NCBI GenBank assembly: GCA_903828975.1
Contig: CAIKOD010000016.1
Coordinates: 1 to 52,725, forward strand
Length of the DNA stretch: 52,725 bases
Direction: 5' to 3'
Source of the DNA: an uncultured Methanomicrobiales archaeon
GTDB lineage: Archaea > Halobacteriota > Methanomicrobia > Methanomicrobiales > Methanospirillaceae
Shown here: piece by piece, positions 29,277 to 38,403 of the stretch
How the letters are laid out: the number at the start of each line of letters is the position of its first letter
How positions within the stretch are numbered: the stretch's first letter is position 1
The notes under the pieces: generated by a model
Databases searched by the model: none
Told to the model about the DNA's origin: nothing
Seen by the model: only the letters and a program-made list of their open reading frames with translations
Translations under genes and position numbers: made by a program

Positions 29277-30866
29277 ATGCAAGACGTCTCCCAGGCGCTC
29301 CATGGCCTTGGATACCCGGCATTCCGCCCGTTCCAGGAGGAGATTGTACGGGACGTTCTCGCCCGCCGGGATGTATTAGGTCTTTTTGCCACAGGCGCCG
29401 GAAAATCTCTCTGTTACCAGCTCCCTGCAGTGTTACTTGAAGGTGTGACCGTTGTTGTTTCGCCACTGATATCCCTGATGAAGGAGCAGGTTGACACATT
29501 ACAAAAGAAGGGTATCGCGGCCGCATCGCTCAACAGCACCCAGACGTACAGGGAGACAAAAGAGATAAACGAGGCGATTATTGCGGGGGATATCAGGATC
29601 CTGTTTGTTTCCCCGGAAAAGATTTCGACAAAATCTTTTTTTTCCCTGATGCAGAAGGCCCGGATCAGCCTTTTTGCGATCGATGAGGCCCATTGTATCT
29701 CAACATGGGGCCACCAGTTCAGGCCTGAATACCGGAATCTCTCTGTCCTGAAGGAAAAGTATCCCGGTACACCGATTATAGCCCTCACGGCTACCGCCGT
29801 GCCCGAGGTGAGGAGGGATATTATCAACCAGTTGCATCTCGTAAACCCGAAGGTCTACGTCGGCAGTTTTAACCGGCCGAACCTGTTTTACGATGTAAGG
29901 GTGACCCCCAATATCTACCGGCATATCACCTCCGATATCTCGTCACGCAGGAATGGTACGGGTATTATCTATTGTCATACCAGGAAGGAGACAGAAACGC
30001 TTGCAAAAAAGCTTCGCAATGACGGGTTTTCGGCCGCTGCATACCATGCGGGCCTTTCCGATGCGACCCGCACACGTGTCCAGAATGCCTTCAACAAGGG
30101 TACAACGAAGGTGATCTGCGCGACGGTCGCGTTCGGGATGGGCATAGACCGGCCTGACCTTCGGTTCGTTATCCATTACGGGATGCCGAAATGCATAGAA
30201 TCCTATTACCAGGAAAGCGGACGTGCCGGGAGGGACGGGGGGCCTGCGGACTGTATCCTCTATTACCGGAAGTCTGACCGTCCCCGGTTATCTGCCCTCA
30301 TTACAAAGGACTCATCCTCGTACGATCTACGGAAAAAGACACTGGAGAAACTCGAACAGATGGCCCGGTATTGCGAGACAACCGGTTGCCGGAGGGCTGC
30401 CCTGCTCCGGTACTTCGAAGAGGACTACGATGGTAAGGTAGAACGTTGTTGCGATACCTGTAATCCGTCGGAACATCCGGTCCTCTCATCAGGAGAAGAC
30501 ACTCCGGCGCCCAGGCAGGCAAGGAAACGCGCTCTCCGCAAGGCAGTTGATGTAACGCTGGTTGCCCAGCTCATTGTGCAGTGTGTTATCGACCTCGAAA
30601 ATCCTTACCCTGCATCGTATGTTGCCGGGGTCCTGACCGGGGCTGGCAACAAAAAAATTACGGCCTGTGCCCATGACAAGATAAAGAGTTACCGGACGGT
30701 CAGGGGCTGGACCGGGAAAGACCTCGCAGCCTTTATCCGTCACCTCGCGGACCAGGGGATCCTTCGGGAACTTAACGGTATCCCAAAGAAGGTTACGCTG
30801 AACGAACGGAGCGGAGAGGTATTCCGGTCAGGGGCAAAGATCCTGTATAGGATTCCTGTACCTTAA
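29277..30866 (+). CDS. recQ: RecQ-family ATP-dependent DNA helicase
   Basis: FRPFQEEIVRDVL, ATGAGKSLCYQLPA, IDEAHCISTWGHQFRPEYRNL, GRAGRDG, CDTCN. Confidence 0.92.
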   Translation: MQDVSQALHGLGYPAFRPFQEEIVRDVLARRDVLGLFATGAGKSLCYQLPAVLLEGVTVVVSPLISLMKEQVDTLQKKGIAAASLNSTQTYRETKEINEAIIAGDIRILFVSPEKISTKSFFSLMQKARISLFAIDEAHCISTWGHQFRPEYRNLSVLKEKYPGTPIIALTATAVPEVRRDIINQLHLVNPKVYVGSFNRPNLFYDVRVTPNIYRHITSDISSRRNGTGIIYCHTRKETETLAKKLRNDGFSAAAYHAGLSDATRTRVQNAFNKGTTKVICATVAFGMGIDRPDLRFVIHYGMPKCIESYYQESGRAGRDGGPADCILYYRKSDRPRLSALITKDSSSYDLRKKTLEKLEQMARYCETTGCRRAALLRYFEEDYDGKVERCCDTCNPSEHPVLSSGEDTPAPRQARKRALRKAVDVTLVAQLIVQCVIDLENPYPASYVAGVLTGAGNKKITACAHDKIKSYRTVRGWTGKDLAAFIRHLADQGILRELNGIPKKVTLNERSGEVFRSGAKILYRIPVP

Positions 30867-30923
30867 CATAGGTAACATGAAAAAAGGTTTTGGGGAAACC
30901 CACTCAAATCTATCTTGCGGATA

Positions 30924-30991
30924 AGGTTATTCCAATATTCGTCACGCTCCCCGGGCTCCGCCCCGCCGCTGAGGCACGCCGGTTGGAATAG
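30924..30991 (-). repeat. Dispersed intergenic repeat, partial copy C
   Basis: Reverse complement 'ctattccaaccggcgtgcctcagcggcggggcggagcccggggagcg' aligns with 'ctatcccaaccggggtcgccaaagcggcggggtggagccccgggagcg' at 37807-37854. Confidence 0.65.
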
Positions 30992-31127
30992 AGACCCAGG
31001 TCCTGGAACATAATGGGCCACATCCTTTTTTTTGAAATGAGAGAAATTTTATATCCAGATTGTGCAAAAATGCATGCCCCGGGCTTTACAAAAAACGTGA
31101 ATAACAAGGTTAATTCTATTCCCTTGT

Positions 31128-31939
31128 TTATGAATTTGCGGGCTCAATAATCCGTATAAGAGCAAGACGCCACTCAGTACCCCTGATACCAACGGTAGTC
31201 CACATCGCTTCCTTTGTAACGTTCATCCTGTCTGCATCAATAACGTTATAGGTACCATTGCCAACCCGTTCCCTGGACATGTCCCCTGCAAGTGTGATGA
31301 GTTCAGGGAACGGTGCAAAAAGCGGGTCTGAGAATGTATTCTTCCCAATCTGCCCGCTATCAGGGTCGTACACAATGAGTCCGTCTTTCTGCATCACCAT
31401 GAGATGCCATGGGGTCCCATCTGGCTTTTTTGGGGGGTTTTTGTAAAAAACGGTTCTGGTCTGAAAAGCAGGGTGGTCGCCCCGATAAATCTCCCATCGG
31501 GTGAAAACACTGGTGACGCGATATCAACGGCGGGTATCCCCTCCACTGACAGAATAACATCACTCATCACCGGCACTTTATCAGAGTAAAGCCGCTGCAG
31601 GTGTTTCTGATCACCCAGGTGTACCCCGATAACGGACTCGTAAATTTCCGGCTCGGCCATGGAAATGAATCCAGATTTATTGACCGTTATGGTGTCAACG
31701 GTCCAGGGAAACCGGCCCATCCTCGCAAGGGCAGCCTTTGTTCCAGTCCCGTTGAGCCCAACGGACCCTATCATCGTTGCACCTTCTGTAACCGCTGTGT
31801 CCATCGCGGCAAGGTCCTGGCCAACGGAACCCTCTGCCTCTAACAGCGCCCCCTGCATTTCATAATGTTCAGTGGCCGGACCTGGTGCCGGTTCACCGGT
31901 GGCCATGGTAGCAAGTGCGATCAGACCAATAAACAACAC
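31128..31939 (-). pseudogene. Cache/PDC-like sensor domain protein interrupted by a frameshift
   Basis: Two overlapping minus ORFs (31394-31939 and 31128-31400); third frame near 31430 reads FFYKNPPKKPDGTPWHLMVMQKDGLIVYDPDSGQIG, joining them across homopolymer runs. Confidence 0.65.
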
Positions 31940-32160
31940 GATTACGATTGCCCCTAATGCGATTACCGTGAGCCTGCACTGCCGTGATCCCGTAATGATC
32001 CCTCTCCTGAACTATTCAATGGCTTGTTTTAAGAACAGATTGATTTTTCCGGGGTTACAACCCCACCGGCCAATGGGTTGACTATACCAGGGTTGCAACT
32101 ACGGTCCGGGCGGTTTGATAGAGGACAATTTAATAAAAATCCCGGAGAGAGTACTACCTG

Positions 32161-33204
32161 ATGCCCGGTGTGTTAGAAGAAAGAAATCGCTACACCCTTT
32201 ACCTCGTCGCAGCAATTGCGGTTGTCGCGATAATTATATTCTGGCAGCTTATGGTGGCACTTATATTCGCAGGCTCAATTGCCGTTATTGCACTGCCACT
32301 CCACAAACGGTTCACCGGGAAGATTGGTGCAGAGGCTTCGGCAGCCCTTATCACCGTAATAATGTTTTTAATTTTTGTTGCAGTCATCGCGTTTGCCGTG
32401 GGATTATTACTCCAGAACCAGGAGTTCCTTAACAGTCTCGTATCGACAATTATCAACTGGGCAGGACCCGGGCAGAACAATCCCATCACAACGATGCTCC
32501 ATATCAACCAGACCGCGCTGGACGGATTAATTGGCAACAGCAACCAGAAGATCAACCAGTGGGGAGATTCGCTCATCGGGCAGATACCGGCACTCGGGTT
32601 TCAGCTCCTGGTTTTTTTCCTGAGCTTTTCCGTGTTCCTTTACAAGGGGGAGGACCTGTACCATTCTTCCTTCGCGATGCTCCCGGATAACGTTAAAGAA
32701 CCAGTGAGCCACCTGACGCACACGGCAGTTGACACCCTCTATGCCATCTATGTCGTCCAGCTGATCGTCGTGATAGTTACCTTCTTTCTCGCATTACCGT
32801 TTTTCTATCTCCTCGGATTTGAGCATGTACTCTTTTTTAGCACACTTGCAGGCCTCTTGAAAATCGTCCCCATTCTCGGACCTTCAATCCTTATGGCATT
32901 TCTCGCCGTGTATGCGGTATCAATATCAGATACGACGGCCCTGCTGCTCATTATTTTTATTGGTTACCCGGTTGTCTGCGCCTTTCCCGATCTTTTCATC
33001 CGCCCGGTACTGATGGGGCGGCGTACCTGCATTCATCCTGTTATCATGTGGATTGGATTTGTCGGGGGTCTTTATACCCTCGGACTCGTTGGGTTCGTCC
33101 TGGGCCCGCTAATTCTTGTCCTGCTGATCACGGGGTACCATATCCTGAAGGGTGACCATGAAACCTGCCGGGCTGGCAGTAACATCGGGAAAGAGGTGCA
33201 ATAG
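32161..33204 (+). CDS. AI-2E family transporter/permease (UPF0118)
   Basis: Multi-TM ORF 347 aa; FSTLAGLLKIVPILGPSILMAFLAVYA...FIRPVLMG. Confidence 0.87.
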   Translation: MPGVLEERNRYTLYLVAAIAVVAIIIFWQLMVALIFAGSIAVIALPLHKRFTGKIGAEASAALITVIMFLIFVAVIAFAVGLLLQNQEFLNSLVSTIINWAGPGQNNPITTMLHINQTALDGLIGNSNQKINQWGDSLIGQIPALGFQLLVFFLSFSVFLYKGEDLYHSSFAMLPDNVKEPVSHLTHTAVDTLYAIYVVQLIVVIVTFFLALPFFYLLGFEHVLFFSTLAGLLKIVPILGPSILMAFLAVYAVSISDTTALLLIIFIGYPVVCAFPDLFIRPVLMGRRTCIHPVIMWIGFVGGLYTLGLVGFVLGPLILVLLITGYHILKGDHETCRAGSNIGKEVQ

Positions 33205-33384
33205 CCCCGGGTATTCCCCGAAAATTCGTGTCAGCATTTCTGGTTTCCAGGCAACCTCACGCACTGAAACCTTCGAGAGGACAATGCTGACGAACTGAAA
33301 ATAGTACCCGTGGTGATGCCAGACCGGACCTGGACGGGGGAAGTGAGAATACAATAAATAAAGCCCGATCAGATATCTAGTGGA

Positions 33385-33469
33385 GCGAGGGTTGCCGAGC
33401 CTGGTCAAAGGCGATGGGTTTAGGGTCCATTCTCGAAGGGGTTCAGGTGTTCGAATCACCTCCCTCGCA
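33385..33469 (+). tRNA. tRNA-Leu (TAG)
   Basis: gcgaggg...ccctcgc acceptor; anticodon stem atggg/tccat, loop tttaggg; long variable arm; ggttcaggtgttcgaatcacc T arm. Confidence 0.92.
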
Positions 33470-33545
33470 TCCGTTACGCATTTTGTCATTTCTGGAAAAG
33501 ACTAAATTCTCACCTCATACAAAGAATGCATAAGAGTGAAAACCT

Positions 33546-34871
33546 ATGGCTAGGCTCAAATGGTTCCTGTGTGTGTTAATACTCCTGATCCTCATTATCC
33601 AGTCGGTGTCAGGAGCAATCAGTGTCAAAAATATGGTAGTTTCTCCATCAGGGGACCTCGTTTCCGGACAAAGTCCGCCTAAACAGGTTTCGGTCTACTT
33701 TGCGGTCAATTTCGTACCAGAAGGGGGAATGACGTTTTCGAGCAGCAACACCCTTGATATGTTTACCGACCTTGAAAACGCCCGCTGGTCATACTCGACA
33801 ATGCTGGACGGTAACGCAAATCCCCCGCTGACGAGTAACGGTAATAGTGTTGATATCAACGGCTGGGTGCTCTCGTACCCGTCAAGACGGGACCTCGCGA
33901 TACTGGTGAACCTGACAGGGGAGGTCCCCGCGGTATCAGCAACCGGGAAAAAGACCATGGTTAAGGTAGGGGTCTATAACGGAGGAAACGAGGTATATCC
34001 CGGTACTGCAGTACTACGCGAGGCAAATGTCATCCTGCCCGGCAGTCCGGCAGTACCATCAACAGCACCCACAATTCCGCAGTCCCCGGGCCAGACACCG
34101 AAGGGAACGGTCACCACACCCGTCAGCAGCATCCTGGTGCCTGCAACATCCGCCCCACCATCATCTGCCCTGGTAATACCTGTCGGCATCATTACCGTTA
34201 TCTTCCTTTTAATCTCGTTCATACCACTCGGACTACTGGTATTCCATGATTATTTCGGTCTTGGAAAACTTTCAATCCCGCAACCGTTCCCTGTGCGTGC
34301 GGCAATTGCCATCGTCCAGGTACTGTGCGGGATCGGCCTCCTTTTCGTCCTCTTTATGCTCCAGGCTATCTACACTGACCTTGTCGTGGCTGATAGCGGC
34401 CTCGCGCCGGTTTTTGTGTTACTGGTGCTCCTGTTAGTGTCATATGCCACGCTGTCGGCATTCGCCCTTGCAATTGGCTCGTTGCTCTCAAAGGCATTCC
34501 GCTGGACACTAAAAGCCCATAGTGTCGCCGGGATCGCAGTCCTAATCCTTGCACCTGTTACCATCATCACGCTCGGAACGACCCCCGATATCCTGCAGTC
34601 ACGGACAGTTGTGGTGGCGGTTGCCATTATTGCAGCACTGATTACAGCACTACTCGCATTATGGCAGGACCATATACTCCGGGACGATCTCGGGAGCGAC
34701 TGGGTCTCCTCATTGTCAGACTTATTCCAGCGTCTGAAAGGGAACTTCAGGCCGAAAAAGACCAGCCAGAATGAGACGGGGACGGCGATGGCCATCCTCA
34801 ATACCCGGCTGGCAAAGGGTGAGATCAGCCTTGAGGAATACAACCAGTTAAAAGAGGCCATTAAGAAATAA
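33546..34871 (+). CDS. Membrane protein with secreted N-terminal domain and C-terminal SHOCT-like motif
   Basis: Signal-like N-terminus, several TM helices, C-terminus 'AILNTRLAKGEISLEEYNQLKEAI'. Confidence 0.75.
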   Translation: MARLKWFLCVLILLILIIQSVSGAISVKNMVVSPSGDLVSGQSPPKQVSVYFAVNFVPEGGMTFSSSNTLDMFTDLENARWSYSTMLDGNANPPLTSNGNSVDINGWVLSYPSRRDLAILVNLTGEVPAVSATGKKTMVKVGVYNGGNEVYPGTAVLREANVILPGSPAVPSTAPTIPQSPGQTPKGTVTTPVSSILVPATSAPPSSALVIPVGIITVIFLLISFIPLGLLVFHDYFGLGKLSIPQPFPVRAAIAIVQVLCGIGLLFVLFMLQAIYTDLVVADSGLAPVFVLLVLLLVSYATLSAFALAIGSLLSKAFRWTLKAHSVAGIAVLILAPVTIITLGTTPDILQSRTVVVAVAIIAALITALLALWQDHILRDDLGSDWVSSLSDLFQRLKGNFRPKKTSQNETGTAMAILNTRLAKGEISLEEYNQLKEAIKK

Positions 34872-35194
34872 TCTCAATACGTTCATCACTGACAGGTACC
34901 AGGGAGATTATGCCTCGCCGGTACGGCCTGATCGGTCCCCTGTGGTGTATCGTGGCGTTTGATGGTGTAGAGGAAATCCAATGCCTCAGCCCCAGGTTCA
35001 TATGGAACTTCCATGAACAGGTCGGTCCTTCCGGTAACACCGGAAAATAATGCAGGGAAAATAAGGGAATTTTTATAATAACCCCGAATACTCATTTTTT
35101 ATCCGGCGGTGAACCATCTGTACCGATACAGAGCTTCTTATCCTAGTGGAGCTTGTATAGTATGCAGTTTTAATAGAGCTGTTTGAGAAATATC

Positions 35195-35362
35195 ATGTAT
35201 AAATCAAATTTTGGTGGATCGAGTAATTACGGCCCCCGTGAAATGACAAAAGTTGTCTGTTCAGATTGTGGAAAAGATTGTGAAGTACCATTCAAGCCAA
35301 CCGAAGGCAGACCTGTATATTGCCAGGAATGCCTCCCGAAACACAGGCAGCCCAGGTACTAA
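35195..35362 (+). CDS. Small zinc-ribbon-like protein (55 aa), absent from the ORF track
   Basis: MYKSNFGGSSNYGPREMTKVVCSDCGKDCEVPFKPTEGRPVYCQECLPKHRQPRY; CxxC...CxxC. Confidence 0.82.
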   Translation: MYKSNFGGSSNYGPREMTKVVCSDCGKDCEVPFKPTEGRPVYCQECLPKHRQPRY

Positions 35363-35760
35363 CCTGATAATCGTCTTTTTTTTAGTTCTCGTTTAATTGT
35401 CTCTCCATCAGCGATAGACACGCTATTCTTTACACAATTATCCAGCCGGCCTATTTTCTGCCTGTTCGCTGATACTTGGCACGTACCGCACCGGTTTTTT
35501 CTTCCCCTTCCGGTCAGGCAGTGTTATTCCATTTCCAGATATTCACACAAGGGTGACAGGGTGTTCCCTTTACATCTGGCAGGTTTGGTTTTCTTCCGGA
35601 AATACCTCTTTTACAAGGGTCATGCCAAGCGTGATAGAAATGGCGAAAAACGGTTCATTCTTCGCCCTGTCGGGTATATCAGCCATCAATGGGGTCAAAA
35701 CCAATGACTTATATATGGTAATTATCTATACTTTACTAAACAGAAAGGAACGAAGAGCTA

Positions 35761-36215
35761 TGAAGCCAGAAGATGCGAAGAAGATTATTTCAGCAGCAAT
35801 CGACAGAGAGGTCGAGGCATACACATTTTATCGTGGTATTGCCGATAAAGTAAAGGATGCTAACCTCAAGAAACTGTTTGCAGAACTTGCCGGGGAGGAA
35901 AAGCAGCACCGCGAATTCCTTCAGGGAATGCTCACAAAGGATGTATCGAAGATGAAATTTGATCCGTCACATGACTACAAGGTAGCAGATACGGTTCCGT
36001 CACCACCCCTTACGGCTGACCTGAAACCAATCGATGGCATTGTTATCGCTATCAAGAAAGAACTTGAAGCCATGCAGAGTTACACCCAGCTCGCAAACCT
36101 TGCCAGCGATACCGAGACAAAGCTGCTCTTTTCCCAGCTGGCAAACATGGAACGGGGACATAAGGCAAGACTTGAAGACATATATACCAACATGGCATTC
36201 CCTGAGTCCTGGTAA
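35761..36215 (+). CDS. Rubrerythrin/ferritin-like domain protein
   Basis: MKPEDAKKIISAAIDREVEAYTFYRGIADKVKDANLKKLFAELAGEEKQHREFL; internal start preferred over the 35553 ORF start. Confidence 0.87.
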
Positions 36216-36513
36216 AAATCCAGGGATTCAGCACAGTTTTAATCTAAACAGGGATAAAACCCTTTTTTTCATTCCTGCTGCCATCGAAGTTTTCATATTA
36301 ATCCCACAAGCCCCGGTTTTGCCGGGTTAATTGCCGGTCCTCATACTACCCTGCCATGAGCGATCACGGGCATCTGCAACTCCATTGATCGATTATTCCC
36401 GCATAGAGGTAAACTCCCAACCGTTGACCGCTATTATTCCCGAATATGCGTGCAATTTTTTTGTACGGTAAGGACAGGGTATTCATTCACATCAGTGTGT
36501 CAATGCCGGACAA

Positions 36514-36876
36514 TCATACCAGGCGGATATCCCCGGGTTGCTGGACAAGTATTTCTTTTTCGCCCCGGTATGTCTGGACAACCCCGTACAGCTGGACCTT
36601 ATCTCCTTTTTTCAATGAAACCCCCCTGGCAGAAGAGGCCGGAATAAACACGGAAGTCCCGTTCACATCAAGGATCAGGTCTGCCCCGTTTTTTGTGACT
36701 ACCAGCCGGTCCACATTTCCTTCGAGGAGGACAAGGGAGCCATCGGCCGATGTACTGGTATACCGGGTTGAAACGGTGGATTTCCCGGCTGACTCAATAA
36801 TAACGGATCCGGCAACAACGGCAAGCGTAACGATTGCAAGAAGGATGAACGCATTTCGTTCCTGCCGGGTCAGCAT
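36514..36876 (-). CDS. Membrane-anchored OB-fold-like protein
   Basis: N-terminal TM; GDKVQLYGVVQTYRGEKEILVQQPGDIRLV typical OB-fold C-terminus. Confidence 0.65.
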   Translation of the reverse strand: MLTRQERNAFILLAIVTLAVVAGSVIIESAGKSTVSTRYTSTSADGSLVLLEGNVDRLVVTKNGADLILDVNGTSVFIPASSARGVSLKKGDKVQLYGVVQTYRGEKEILVQQPGDIRLV

Positions 36877-36946
36877 AGATCCAGGTTATTGTCGTCCATT
36901 GTAATAACCGGTAGCTTTAAAGGTTAACAGTGTTAACATATGGAGC

Positions 36947-37177
36947 ATGTCAGGAACGAACCTGCCCCCCTCATCAAAAACCGTCCTTTCCCTCCTGGAC
37001 GAGAGCGGGGCAATGACCCACAAGGAGATTGTAAAGAAGAGTAACCTGGCTCCGAGGACAGTCCGCTATGCCTTAAAGAAGCTGAAGGAAAACCACCTCA
37101 TCATCGAGAAATTCAACTTCAGGGACGCACGCCAGATCATCTACCAGGGCCGGGCGCAAACGATGGTGTGTGCATGA
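36947..37177 (+). CDS. Winged-helix transcriptional regulator
   Basis: VLSLLDESGAMTHKEIVKKSNLAPRTVRYALKKLKENHLI. Confidence 0.82.
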   Translation: MSGTNLPPSSKTVLSLLDESGAMTHKEIVKKSNLAPRTVRYALKKLKENHLIIEKFNFRDARQIIYQGRAQTMVCA

Positions 37178-37488
37178 GCGAAAGCCCATGCAACATCATG
37201 AAATGCGATTCACTCGCCCGGAAATACCTCCCGGGTATCAGGGCCGAGATGGTGTACCGGCTGGTAAACAACAAGGGTATGAGCCAGAGCGATGCAGCGA
37301 AGCGGCTTGGAATTACGCGCGCTGCAATCTCTCAATATATGAGCAAAAAGCGTGGTGCGGACATTGGTGCGGATATAAAACTCTGCAGTGAGATCGATGC
37401 CGTGATTGACCGCTGGGCAATGGCGGTGGCCGGCGAAGATGACCATATAACGCTGTGTGATGTCTGCAAGTGTGCAATGAAAAAGTAA
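37168..37488 (+). CDS. HTH transcriptional regulator with Cys-containing termini
   Basis: GMSQSDAAKRLGITRAAISQYMSKKRG; N-terminal CNIMKC and C-terminal CDVCKC; overlaps the preceding gene. Confidence 0.8.
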   Translation: MCMSESPCNIMKCDSLARKYLPGIRAEMVYRLVNNKGMSQSDAAKRLGITRAAISQYMSKKRGADIGADIKLCSEIDAVIDRWAMAVAGEDDHITLCDVCKCAMKK

Positions 37489-37639
37489 CCATAGCCCATA
37501 TGGCTGTGACAACAATTCCTGACCGGATAACAATTCATTTTCACCACCCCTGATTTTTCCTGTTATTTCATCAATTGAGAAAATAGGGTGACATTATAAC
37601 CAGATTATAGACCCATAACAAGATCTAACAGATTTAAAG

Positions 37640-37920
37640 GATTATATGACTTTGTTGAAACCCTGCGGGATCATAAAAACGAAGAGGGAAATACAAATAC
37701 GGGAGGGAGTTTCACCCCCCTCCCTGCCGCACCCCCATTAAGATATTTTTCGGGCAGGGTTTCCGAAAATCTCAATAAATTAAGAGTCTTTTTGGATAAT
37801 CTCCATCTATCCCAACCGGGGTCGCCAAAGCGGCGGGGTGGAGCCCCGGGAGCGAGGGTTAATTTCGGAACAACCCGAAATCGTTAGAAATTATCAGAGC
37901 ATTTCTACAGAGCGGTTTAT
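37640..37920 (+). repeat. Dispersed intergenic repeat, copy B (longest)
   Basis: Inverted match to 18171-18345 and partial match to 30924-30991; flanks contain imperfect inverted ends gactttgttgaaacc / atttctacagagc. Confidence 0.6.
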
Positions 37921-37977
37921 ATGAAAAAGAATGAAAGATACCACTTCTTTGTTAATTAGTGTTCGTTCACCAACACT

Positions 37978-38370
37978 TCATGCTGGTGATCCAGTATTAT
38001 CACCATCAGATCCTTTGCGTACATCCATTTTTTCCCGTATTGTCATCCCGATACCCTGCAATTTTTCAACTCCACCCTCTCCTTCGCGAAAGTAAAACAG
38101 GAGGAGATGAAAATAATCCCCGACCAGGTCCCCGAACTCCTTACGGTAGCGTACTTCGACATCGGGGTCGCCAACAAAGCCCTTAATTGATATGAAATCC
38201 TCCTTTTCAAAAGAAAAATAGGGCTTTTTCATCTGGGATAGGAGACGAACGGACCCGTGATGCTTCAGGAATGCAAGAAATTCTTCGGTCAGCGGTTCAT
38301 CGAGCAGGTACTCTTTCAATAGGGAGCCATCAACGCAGACCTTGGATTGGACCGACCTGACAATTCGCAT
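37978..38370 (-). CDS. Hypothetical protein
   Basis: ORF 130 aa with plausible composition (MRIVRSVQSKVCVDGSLLKEYLLDEPLTEEFLAFL...). Confidence 0.6.
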   Translation of the reverse strand: MRIVRSVQSKVCVDGSLLKEYLLDEPLTEEFLAFLKHHGSVRLLSQMKKPYFSFEKEDFISIKGFVGDPDVEVRYRKEFGDLVGDYFHLLLFYFREGEGGVEKLQGIGMTIREKMDVRKGSDGDNTGSPA

Positions 38371-38403
38371 GTTGCACCCTGTTATGAGCGATCAATTACC
38401 TGT

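Noticed and set aside
33109-33489. 126-aa minus ORF
   Set aside because: Runs antisense through the tRNA-Leu gene; spurious
35553-35760. N-terminal extension of the rubrerythrin ORF
   Set aside because: The canonical N-terminus MKPEDAKKIISAAIDREVEAY starts at 35761; the upstream part looks like intergenic sequence
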